A stretch of DNA of 64,000 nt from Cafeteria roenbergensis. Taxonomy: Eukaryota; Sar; Bigyra; Bicosoecida; Cafeteriaceae. The notes under the pieces are model-generated. The model saw only the letters and a program-made list of their open reading frames with translations. It did not search any database and was not told the DNA's origin. Below, in pieces: positions 40,613 to 50,000 of this stretch (the stretch's first letter is position 1; every line of letters starts with the position of its first letter). Where the stretch lies: assembly GCA_008330645.1 (NCBI GenBank), contig VLTN01000009.1, forward strand, positions 186,001-250,000. The letters are read 5' to 3'. Made by a program: the position numbers and the translations under genes.

Positions 40613-41408
40613 CTACAGGTCCTCTGACCTGCTTTTAGCGAGGTGCGAAAACCCCGGGGCGGGCCGCTCGCTCACGCTGACCAGTTCGATGAAGAACTTC
40701 ACGTCTGCCTTGGGCGGAACTCCGACTTTTGCGTTGCCTTTGGCCCCGTATGCCATGTTCCAGGGAGACACGATGCTGCGGCGCTCGTTCGGGCACATGC
40801 CCTCGATCCCAACGTTCCAAGCCTCGAGTTCAGACGGGTCGCCAAGCACCATGCGGTAGGGCACGCTGCCTGTGTGGAAGCTCGAGGCGAACACCTTGGA
40901 ATCGTGCACAAATTTTCCGACGTAATGAATCCGGACGCGGTGGCCAGGGGACGCAAGCTGGCCCGAACACCTCTTGGGCTTGAAAGTGGTGTTCACGGAA
41001 AAGGCCGCCCCGGTGTCGAACTCGGTTGCGGACGCCAGCTCTTCGCTGCGCGCCCCTCGTGCCCCGCCGTCTGCGGCTGCCTGCAGGGCCTCCCGCATGG
41101 ACCCCGCGTCATTGATGATCTGCGGCAGAGAGTGAGCAAGCAAGAATGCGATGCATTCAACGGGAGCGGTGCGACTGCCGGGCAGCCCGAACCTGTACGG
41201 CTGCCACGCTCTCCGACCGCACCGTTCCGAGCTTGGCCACTGCCAAGTCTTGCTTCCCGGCCGCTACAAGCTGCCGAACGAGCCCAGCTGCCTGCTTGAC
41301 GCTGTCAACCCATGCGTTCACTCGGGCTGTGTCGTCAGGCGAGGCGCCTTCCGACGCCCACGCCGCCACAGCCAGGCTCAGAGCAACGGTCAGCGCGGCC
41401 GCACGCAT
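40613..41408 (-). CDS. Secreted/ER FKBP-type peptidyl-prolyl isomerase, two exons
   Basis: FKBPs catalyse cis-trans isomerisation of Xaa-Pro bonds during folding. Exons are 41408-41223 and 41119-40613 with a 103-nt intron (GTGCGG...CCGCAG) between codons; the joined protein is 230 residues. Met at 41408 opens a signal peptide, MRAAALTVALSLAVAAWASEGA, so the product enters the secretory route or an organelle lumen. An amphipathic helical stretch follows (about 28-85), then the FKBP fold at about 125-215: GHRVRIHYVGKF, KVFASSF, YRMVLG, LEAWNVGIEGM, NMAYGAKG, VKFFIELVSV. The Tyr, Phe, Trp and Tyr pocket residues are kept. The usual Asp after the Phe (FDSS in FKBP12) is Ala (FASS), so activity may be weak. 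The C-terminus SEDL only loosely resembles an ER retrieval signal. Confidence 0.87.
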
Positions 41409-41833
41409 CGCAAAGGGTCCGCAGGCCCCCGCAAGTGCAAGCCAGCCTCGCACTGTCATCGCCGCCTGCGGGGCAGCTGTTGCGCGCGACCAGTCTTTGC
41501 TGGCGGGCTAATATGCAAAGAGCGACGAGCCCAGCCGAAAGGTTCGCCAAATTGTTCTACGAGCTTCGCCGAGGCTTCGGCGCTGCCGGCGTCCCTGGCG
41601 CAGCGTGGGGCCGCACTTTGCTCAGCAAGACACCGAGCCTCGGAAGGCCTTTCCCCTAGCAATTTCGGCAAGTGAGAAGGGTGTTTGGCCGTCTGAGGCG
41701 CGAGGACGCCACGTGTTCGTGTCGCTGGAGGGCGCCGTCAGCATTGACTTGAAGGCGGGCGCGCAGTAGACCCGTTCCTTGGCCCGATCGCCCCTCCCAC
41801 GAACCCCCTTCTCCCCGCCCCGCAGGCCTGTAG
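41409..41833. promoter_or_regulatory. Divergent promoter interval, FKBP/bZIP
   Basis: About 425 bases between the FKBP start (41408, minus) and the bZIP start (41834, plus). It holds both promoters. No recognised motif or RNA gene. Confidence 0.35.
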
Positions 41834-43275
41834 ATGCCCAAGGCACCATCTGCCAAGGACATGGTGGAGGCGGGACCGGGGGACTGCAAGGACGCCAAGA
41901 AGCAGCGCCGGTGAGCTTGCACGTGGACGCGAGGATCAGCACGTCACCGTTGCACACATGCATTTGCTGGTTTCGCCGGCGCTCCCGGGCCTTGCCGCGT
42001 GCTCCACCCGCCCCAGCTTTGCCGTGTCCGCTGGCCCACACCCCAGGCGAGGCGCATCCCTCGGCCACAAGCGCGTCGGCATGCGGCTGCTTTGCTGCTG
42101 ATGTTTGCAGGCTCGTTCGCAACCGTCTCTCTGCCCAGCTCCACCGCGAGCGCCAGCGCGCCTACATCAACGGCCTGCAGCACCAGGTTGCGGCCCTTTC
42201 TGCCGAACGGGATGCGTGGCGCTCGGCATTCGACACTGTGGCCGCGAAGCTCGCGGCGGCGACGGCAACCGACGCGCGTCAGGCGCTCTTCGGGCTGTCG
42301 CTCCCTCTGTCTGCCGAAACCGTTGCGCCTGCCCCGGCGCCCCCGTCAGGCCAGGCAACACGCAACGCCGACGGTTCAGACGTCATGGAGGAGCTGCTTG
42401 CGGCCGCCCATTCTCAGATCCAGCCTCGCACGAGTGCCGCCGCAGAGGCGCTCCGGAGCTCCGTGATCGAGCGGGTCGAGGCGTGCATGGCGGGACGGCC
42501 CGCCGCCTACGCCCCGGCCCAGCACCCGCCCCGTGCCTCGGCTGCTGCCACAGCGCGTCGCACTCGGGCTTCGAAGCGGGACTGGGAGGCAACCGACACT
42601 GACCGCACCGCTGCGGAGGAGGACGAAACCGACGAGACCTCCGGTGGCTCGCCTGGGGCGGCGTCAGCCGACTCTGACTCATGCTCCGGGCACTACCGCC
42701 CGATGCCCAAGCGTTTCGCCGCATCCTATGGTGGGCCCGGCGAGATGCGAACTGCAGACTCCAAGCACCGGCCAACTGCCCTGCCCATCGGCTCCGCGCC
42801 GGCGCAGGCAGCTGCGGAGCCCCTCTTCCCCGCCTTGCCTGAGCTTGACGATTCGGACCTGGCTGGGGTCGTAGGGACCGGCCCTCCCCCCCCTCCTGCA
42901 GCTTGCGGGCCCTTCCCGTTCGAGACCCAGTCAGAGTTCACGGCGGAGGCGATGCACGGCCGCGGGTTCGAAGAGCTTCTCGGGCCCCTGGACGCAGAGG
43001 AGAGCAGCTCGGCATTCGGCCTTGTGCCTGGCTCGACTGCTGCAGGCGGCCTGGGAACCTACTCTGCTCTGGAGGCCTGCCACCCCCCTGCCTTTGAGCG
43101 CAATGTGTCCCTGGCCTCGCGAGCCTCCGAGGCTGCACCCGGAGGCGCCACCGCGGCTGCGGCAGGCGTCGCTGCTGCTGGGACCTGGGGCGCCCCCGCC
43201 GTTCACCCGGCCGCACACGACAGCCCACAGCTGATGCCTCGTCAGCTCTCTGCCGACTCTCTGTTTGCCCTCTAG
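41834..43275 (+). CDS. bZIP transcription factor, two exons
   Basis: Likely DNA-binding dimeric regulator. Exons are 41834-41910 and 42111-43275; the 200-nt intron (GTGAGC...TTTGCAG) splits an Arg codon inside the basic region. The joined protein is 413 residues. The basic region reads KKQRRLVRNRLSAQLHRERQRAYI, matching the bZIP N-x3-A/S...R signature (NRLSAQLHRER), and is followed by a leucine-zipper helix, INGLQHQVAALSAERDAWRSAFDTVAAKL. Because the DNA-contact helix is assembled only after splicing, the match strongly supports the junction. The rest is disordered: Ser/Ala/Pro-rich with an acidic patch (EEDETDETS) and a C-terminal acidic/hydrophobic stretch (LPELDDSDLAGVV) that could activate transcription. 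The start is preceded in frame by a stop. Targets are unknown. Confidence 0.83.
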
Positions 43276-43372
43276 GCGCGTCACTGCCTGAGCGAGGTAC
43301 TGCGACACAGGCGCCAGGCTCGCATTGCAACAACGGGCGAGCTTGCCAACGCTGCGAAAGATGTGGGGCTGC

Positions 43373-43396
43373 CTGTCTGTCTGTCTGTCTGTTTGT
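43373..43396. repeat. (CTGT)n microsatellite
   Basis: About five to six CTGT units in the short convergent region between the bZIP gene and the next minus-strand gene. Confidence 0.85.
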
Positions 43397-43466
43397 ATTT
43401 GTCGTGCGTGTGCCTGTGAGTGCCGGCGTCAACGGAATGCCGACCGTGCAGCCCTCTTAGGCAACA

Positions 43467-46400
43467 TCATTCGGCAGCCACGATGCCGTCAGCCATAACA
43501 GACTGCGCCGCGAGCGGGAGGAACACAGCCCCCGATTTGTCTGGCCCGCTCCTGGCCACGGCCAGAGTGGCCCCCGGGCACTCGGGCAGCCGAGAGCAAG
43601 ACATCCGCTCAGACCTACGGCGTTCCAGCTCCGGCGGCCAGCCCGCCCGAACGTGGACGCACATCGGGCCCGGGGTCAAGTTCGGGATTCGCAGCCTGCC
43701 GGCCAGGCGTGGCGTCGTCCAGTGGACCTCGAGCGCCCTGTCTCGGCCACCAAACGGCAACGGACCGGTCGCTCGCTCGAGGTCGAAGCCCGCCGGCAAG
43801 ACCAGGGCCAGCCCGTCCCTGGTCATTCTGCATGCTGCGCGCAGGCGCCTGGAAATGTCCACCAGTGCTGGCGGAGCCAGCGGAGGCCTTGCCGCAGAGG
43901 CAGCCGCAGCTGCGACAGGCTGCCCCCACTCGGGCGCAGATGCACGGCCCTCGTGAGCCACCGCGGCCTGCAGGACCGCGGCGCCATCTTCTGGGGTAAC
44001 CGTGGCCTTGGTGAATCGCAGCGCGGCGTCCCCGCCGGTGCCGATTGCCGCATCCGAGTGCACGGCAAGCGCGCCAGCGCTCAGGCCGTCGGGAAGCAGC
44101 CCCGAAACCGCATCGACGCCACGCCCGAAGCTTGCGCTGTTGAGAGGGATCACTTGAGCAATCCGAACCCGGCGCTGCCCGGCGAGAAGCTCCAGCCTGA
44201 GGACGTGCCAGCGGCCCGCTCCCGAGCCCGCCGCGCCCATCAGCCGGCGCGCCACTGCGGCCTCCTCGCCGTGAGGCGCAATGCTGCGAAGTCGGGCCAA
44301 GCCGCCATCGCCCCACTTGCCGCGCGAAACCGCCAGAGGGGTGGCGACCAAGGCTCCTGCACGGCCGTAGTCGGCCGAAAGCGCGTCTCCAGTTGCTGAC
44401 TTGGCCAGCCCAAAGTACGATGCCGTCGCCGCTGCAGACTGGGCCTTGTCGAACTCCCCGCGCCATTGCGACACAAACCGGGGACCTCCTCCGGCTGCTG
44501 CCGCTGGCGCCTTGCCGCTGCCGCTGGCCTGCGCCTCCAGGGCTGGTCTGACCGCAAGGGCGGCCGACTTGCAGGCCGCGCTGGGCCGCGGCTCAAGCCC
44601 GCGTGCCCCAGCTGCGGCAAGGGCAGAGCGTCCGTCCCTCCTGCGCTGCCGCTCGGTTTCTCGGCGGCCAATGGGCGTGGCCTTGAGCGAGACCAGGCCA
44701 AACCGCTTGGGACCAGCGCTCGCAGCGGTTGAAGCGCCTGCGCGCAGCGGCGCGCTTGCACCGCTGCCAGAGGCCACCCCAGACTGGGCCGCGCCGGCCT
44801 TTGCCAATTCTTGTGGGGTATGGTCATCCGCACTCGGCCGGTGCGCGCTCCCAGCTCCAAGCAGCGCCACCACAGAGTCCGCTGAACCTATTTGAAGCTG
44901 GTACCCGCCCTGCAACTCGATCAGCTGCCGAAGCGTCGGCGCCACGTCCAAAGCGCCCTGCCCCGGGATACCGGACTCAAATGCTGCTGCCTGCACTTGC
45001 AGCGCCGGTGCAAGCACCGGCGATCGCACCTCAAGCGGCCGAAGGAGCCGGCCTTGCCGAACGACAACCCGCGCGGCTCCCGGGCGAGGCTCTAGCTCAA
45101 CCCTCACATCCAGCACCTTTCCCAGCGTCCGGAACGGGTCTCCCAGGAGCTCGTGCAGGTCCACCTCCGGTGCCAGAGACAACCAGTCCGCCCTGGCCTC
45201 GCTCGCCGCGGCGCCGCCAGCGACCCACTCACCGCGGGGGAGCGATGCCGTCCAAGTTGGATCCGCAGCTGCGGCGGGATCTTCGCACATGTCGATGTCC
45301 TCGTCTGCAGGATGCGGCACCTGCGGCGCCGTGTTCTCTGGCAAGCTCAGTCCGCAAAGCTCAAACGGGATGGCGGCCAGGCGCGGCGTCACATCGTATG
45401 CACCGCTGGGCTGCATCGGGTGTCCCCACGATGCGGACACGACTCGCAGCCGAGGACGCAGCCGCGGGGATGAGATCCGCAGCCGCCCGGCCAGTCGGAG
45501 CGGGACACGATCTTGCGTGCCATCCCTGTGCCGCCCCGCGCCGGTGACCTCGGGCGCGCAAACGGCGGTGCCCTGAGCGCCGCGGGACGCATCTCCGCCT
45601 GAGATGCCAAAGAACACAGAGCCAGGAAACCTGGCCTCGAGGGGCCCCGCTGGGGTCGAGTACTCCGCGGTTCGAATCGCCAAGACGGTGGGGGGCCTGG
45701 CCTCGCCGGCAGGCGCAGGGGATGCTTCCTTAGGCTCGGAACTGGCTCGTGCACCGCTGCGAAGGGCCTTGGCTCCTCCCGAGAGCGCGACCGAAGTCTC
45801 CAGGTCCCGAGACCAGCACTGGAAGCGCACCTTGAGCGCTTTGGGCGAGCCAGGCAGCGGGTCGGGGAGCCACTCGCTCACGTCCTCGCCATCCTGCAGC
45901 CAGAGAGCGGTGCCGTTCCCCGCACCGTCGATGCGCCCTTGGACCAGAGCTGTCACATCGGCAGCCCCAGCAGGGTTGCAAGGGTCGCCGACGGATGCAG
46001 CCACCACTCTGATGCGCCGCTCCGCCCTGCGGTCCGCCTCACCGGTGCCGTCGCGATCCTGCCTCCATAGCCCCGAGTAGACCGCCAGCGGCTCTGCGAG
46101 ACGAGCGTCGCCGGCCAGTCTGCAGCTTCGCGTCAGCTCCCGCCCCCCTGCCACTACCAGCCGGGCCTCGAACACCTTCGGAACTCCTGGAGCTGGATCG
46201 CCCCCGCAAAACTCGCGGACGTCCTCTGTGACCCCGACCACAACAGCCGAGCCGCTCCACCCGTCACACCTGGCTCGCAAGGCCTCTGTACAGTCCAGCG
46301 CGCCGTCGTGCGTGTCGAAACGCCGCAGCCTGGCCCACAGGACACGGATTCGCGCCCTCACTGGTGCGTCTGGCGCGGGCGTCAGCGCGCCGTGAAGCTC

Positions 46401-46574
46401 CCAGGGCGAGCGCAACGGCGTTCCGCATCGGAAGCACGCCCGGTACAGGAGCCGCACCGCACGGCTTGCATACACGTTGAGTGCGCCACACCGCACGCAC
46501 CTCTCGCTCGATGCTTGGTCCTCGCGAAGCAGGTGAGCTTCGGTTGCCGCCTCCAGCTCGCGCGGCAAGGCCAT
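43467..46574 (-). CDS. Zinc-ribbon protein with repeated DUF3395-like units
   Basis: Function unknown; 1,035 residues from Met at 46574 (MALPRELEAATEAHLL), preferred over upstream frame without domain character. Residues 26-51 form a zinc ribbon with two CxxC knuckles (CVRCGALNVY...ACFRCGTPL). After it come at least five units of a repeat of about 80-130 residues. Each opens with a strand like IRVVAASVGDPCNPAGAADVT, continues to a helical or strand part, and closes with DPLPGSPKALKVRF-like sequence. Other openers are LRVVSASWGHPMQPSGAYDVT and LQVQAAAFESGIPGQGALDVA. This pattern resembles DUF3395, the C-terminal domain of DNAJC11 of the mitochondrial MICOS-associated complex (YG...DVT..L...DP..G..K.L.V.Y). 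No J domain or signal is visible. The family call is inference by pattern. Confidence 0.6.
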   Translation of the reverse strand: MALPRELEAATEAHLLREDQASSERCVRCGALNVYASRAVRLLYRACFRCGTPLRSPWELHGALTPAPDAPVRARIRVLWARLRRFDTHDGALDCTEALRARCDGWSGSAVVVGVTEDVREFCGGDPAPGVPKVFEARLVVAGGRELTRSCRLAGDARLAEPLAVYSGLWRQDRDGTGEADRRAERRIRVVAASVGDPCNPAGAADVTALVQGRIDGAGNGTALWLQDGEDVSEWLPDPLPGSPKALKVRFQCWSRDLETSVALSGGAKALRSGARASSEPKEASPAPAGEARPPTVLAIRTAEYSTPAGPLEARFPGSVFFGISGGDASRGAQGTAVCAPEVTGAGRHRDGTQDRVPLRLAGRLRISSPRLRPRLRVVSASWGHPMQPSGAYDVTPRLAAIPFELCGLSLPENTAPQVPHPADEDIDMCEDPAAAADPTWTASLPRGEWVAGGAAASEARADWLSLAPEVDLHELLGDPFRTLGKVLDVRVELEPRPGAARVVVRQGRLLRPLEVRSPVLAPALQVQAAAFESGIPGQGALDVAPTLRQLIELQGGYQLQIGSADSVVALLGAGSAHRPSADDHTPQELAKAGAAQSGVASGSGASAPLRAGASTAASAGPKRFGLVSLKATPIGRRETERQRRRDGRSALAAAGARGLEPRPSAACKSAALAVRPALEAQASGSGKAPAAAAGGGPRFVSQWRGEFDKAQSAAATASYFGLAKSATGDALSADYGRAGALVATPLAVSRGKWGDGGLARLRSIAPHGEEAAVARRLMGAAGSGAGRWHVLRLELLAGQRRVRIAQVIPLNSASFGRGVDAVSGLLPDGLSAGALAVHSDAAIGTGGDAALRFTKATVTPEDGAAVLQAAVAHEGRASAPEWGQPVAAAAASAARPPLAPPALVDISRRLRAACRMTRDGLALVLPAGFDLERATGPLPFGGRDRALEVHWTTPRLAGRLRIPNLTPGPMCVHVRAGWPPELERRRSERMSCSRLPECPGATLAVARSGPDKSGAVFLPLAAQSVMADGIVAAE

Positions 46575-47049
46575 TTCGCCTGCCCCCCGAACGAGAGCTG
46601 CGTGCGCCGGGAGTGCGGGGTTGGCGACCACAGCGCACCGCCCCAGCCTGCCGAGAAGCGGCGTTTGCCGCCTTAGCGGCCAACGGCAGCTTGGCCGGGT
46701 GCGTGCCAGGCACTCCCACGCTCGAGACGCTCTGCCGCACGGCAGCAATCCGCAAACCTTGGGCATCTGGCCCGCAGCAGCTGCTGGCGCGTGCGCTTTT
46801 GTTGCTGCTGCAAGTTCGCAAGTTGCAAGGTACGGCGTGCGCGGAGCTCGGCGCGCTGCGCTGGCCGGCCCGGTCACTTGCTCGCTGTGTTGCAACTCGC
46901 TGCCGAGGTTGCCAGCGAGACGCGGTCACACGCACAATGCACACGCCCCCGGGAAAGCAAGCTCGGGGGCGAGACGCCAGTTCTGCATTCATGTCAATTG
47001 GCGACACGCGGCTCGGGTGAGCATGGCAGGCAGTCGTCAAAACGCCACG
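46575..47049. other. Intergenic, zinc-ribbon gene 5' side
   Basis: Holds the promoter/leader of the minus-strand zinc-ribbon gene and the 3' flank of the kinase gene, which stops at 47050. No gene or RNA is recognised. Confidence 0.4.
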
Positions 47050-50000
47050 CTACTCTTCAAGACTCGCAAATTGAGCGCGCCTCCGGAGAAAGGCCTCGCA
47101 GAGGTAGTGCTCCAGCTTGGTTTGGTCCATGGGCTTGAGCTCGCAAGCATCGGCGCCCATGTCGCACATGTACTGCAGATCCTCGGGCACTGAGTTCCCC
47201 GTGTGGCCGAGAATGACGCCGGTGAAGCCAGCCTTGCGGAGCCGCTCGGCAGTCGCGGGGCCGCCGCAGCCGGGCATCGAGATGTCCAGGATGACCAGGT
47301 CCCAATAATCGCGCGCTTCCCACCTCGGTGGCTTGGGCCCGTCGGCGGGCTCGCAGGAGCCCGAGTCAGCGTTGCTGCCGTCGCCGGGCGCAAGCGTGGC
47401 GAGGTGCCGCCAACGCTTGGGGGCTCCCCTCGCCGACCCGCTCGGGTCCGCTTGCTCCTTGCTGTTTGCTGGTGAAGCAAGGCTCCCACTGAGGCTTGGG
47501 TGCGAGCTGGTCTTCCTCATGGCCGCCTCGACACCGCTGGCGCCGCAGCTCTTGATGGCCTCAAACGCGCCCAGCGCGGCCTCGCCAGACTCCGCCAGAT
47601 CCAGAAGCAGCTGGTCTCCACCGTGGCGGGCAAGCCACGGGTGCGCTGCGACGTCTCCAGTCGTCAGAAGCTCGTGGGTCGAGCGCGCCAGCTCCTCAAG
47701 GGCGAGTCCCTGGTCAGGGCGGCGGCGTGCGCGGCGCCGGGCGTCCCTGTCGTCGCGCGAACGGCTGGATCGCGCTCTAGCCCCTGCCTGGGAGGCAGGG
47801 CTCGATGCAAACGCCCCGCTGTGTCGCCGACTGCCTCCGTACACCGGTCGCGGGCTCGACATGGCGAGCTCCGTGGCCGGCTTGCCGTCCGCCGCGGCCG
47901 GCGCATTCTTGCTCGGGAGGCAGGCGCGAGTGGTCCAGCGTCGGCGGCGCATGTGGTCCGCTGCGTTGGCTCTCAGCAGCACTGCCCAGGCCGGGTTGAG
48001 TCGCGCGGCAAGGCGCTTGACCTGCGACGCCACGCTGTCCTGCAGCGCCAGCTCGTCATCAACGATGAGCACCCGGGGCATGGGGTGCCCCAGCAGCGAC
48101 CAAGGCCGGACGGCCGAGAGGTACAAGCTGGATGCTGAGGCCCTTGCGAAGCGCTCCAGGAGATTCAGGCTTGGAGTGGGGCTCCCGACCGGCGTGTCCC
48201 CGAACACCATCGAGGCCCCTTGCGCGGTGGGAGACCGGATCGACGTCGTCGCGGTGGTGTACAGCGCAACTGCGCCTGGCGGATGCGCGCTGCCGGTCTG
48301 CTTGGGGCTGAAGGCGTCCAGCGACACGGCTGTGCGCCCCACCGTTGCTGCTCGGCCGTGCGGAGCCCGGCCGGAAGGGGAGGCCTCCGTCGCCCCGCAA
48401 GTCGCGGCGGCCCAGGTCGCTCTGCCGCCCTCCAGCGACATGGCATGCGTTCTTCGTGCGGGATCAGCGCGGCTGGTCGCGCCCGTCAGCACGACGAAGT
48501 CGTCTTCGCCGTTGCTCGGGGCTGCGTCGGCTTGCCGTTCCAGTCCACTCGAGCCGGTGGAGACGCGCGGGCAAGCCGCAGTGTCGAGTTCCCCGGCTGC
48601 GACCGCGAGGAGGCCTCGACTTGGCTTGTCCCGAGACGCGTTGCGCAGGCCAATCGGAGCAGCTGGGGAGTCGCTATGTGTTGGCGCGTAGAACGCGGCC
48701 GTCGCCGTTTGGGCTCCCGGGTCGACGGCGACCGCAGGCGCTTTGTGCACGGATGCAGGCGACTGGCTCGGCAGTGGCGCCTGCATCGGCTCGGGCGCAG
48801 GAGACAGCTGCTGAAGCTGACGTTGGGCATCCGAGTTTGCTGCCAACTCCAGGCTTGGCGTCGTGGCCACGGGGTGGGGAGCGCCGCCTGCACGCCGACC
48901 ATCGCCGAGCACGCTTGCCGCCGCCCGGGCCACACCGGGCGTCGAATGCACTGCTCGAGGGCCTGGGGAGGTGGCGCTGTGCTTCGACTCGGCCGCACCG
49001 GCGCACTCTGATGCGCTGTCCTTGGAGTGGCCGGCAACAGAGGCCAGCGTCGGGCTACGCGGGTCAACCTCCAGACTGTCGCAAGGTCGAGCCACAGCTG
49101 ATTTGAAGGCCAGGGACACGAAGTACTCCGAGCAGCTTCTCTCCTCCCCGTGGCTTGCATGGCTCGGCCGTGTGGTCCGCGGGGAGGCCGGCGTGGCAGC
49201 TCGCCGCCGCGTTTGCGCCGTGCAGGGCACCGGCCTCACGCCGGCATCGCCACCCCCAGTGCAGTGCGCAGTTGCCCGGGCGGACACGAGCGCCAGATCA
49301 AGGCCAAGCGCAAACGGCTCGACCGTTGCGGTGCCTGTTGCAAGCTGGTTGAACGGGGTGTACAGGCCCAGAGCCTCGGGGCGCCACTGGTCTCCAACGC
49401 ATCGTGCCGCCAGTCGGAGGCACGACTTGGTGGCCTGCGAAGCGGGCAGCCACGGGCTTGGGTTCGGCGGGCCCTGAAAGCGGTGTGCCGTGGTCTGCAA
49501 CGATGCACTGCTCGTGCGAGACCTCAACGCCGAAGCCGCAGCCGCACCGTGCGGGCTGCAGTCGACGTCGATCTCCACTGAGGCTCCCTGCCCTGCCCGG
49601 GCCAGCGCCGCCAACGAAGTGCTGAAGAGCGCGTCTTGGACTCTGGCCTCGTCAATCAGCGCGGGGAAGCACGGCGCCCACAGTGACGTGGCCGACCACG
49701 CGTCGAGGGATGCCCGGCCCGCGGTCCGGTCCGGGAGGCCGCCAACTGGGGGCTGGCCCTGTCTCGGCCTTGCTCCAGCGCCAGCTCGGTGCGTTTGCAC
49801 GCTCCTGCCGGCAACTGGCCCCAGGACATCTGGCGCGTGGCCAAGCAGCGAGTCGGTGGTGCTGGGTGCCAGAGCAGGCGAAAGATTCGGTCTCAAGGCA
49901 GGCGTCGGGTCAGGCAGCGATGCGGGGGCAAGCACTGGTTCTCCGTGCCGGCCCAGCTCGTCCGCGTCGTCGTCTGTCTCGGATGCCGCGCAATCGATGC

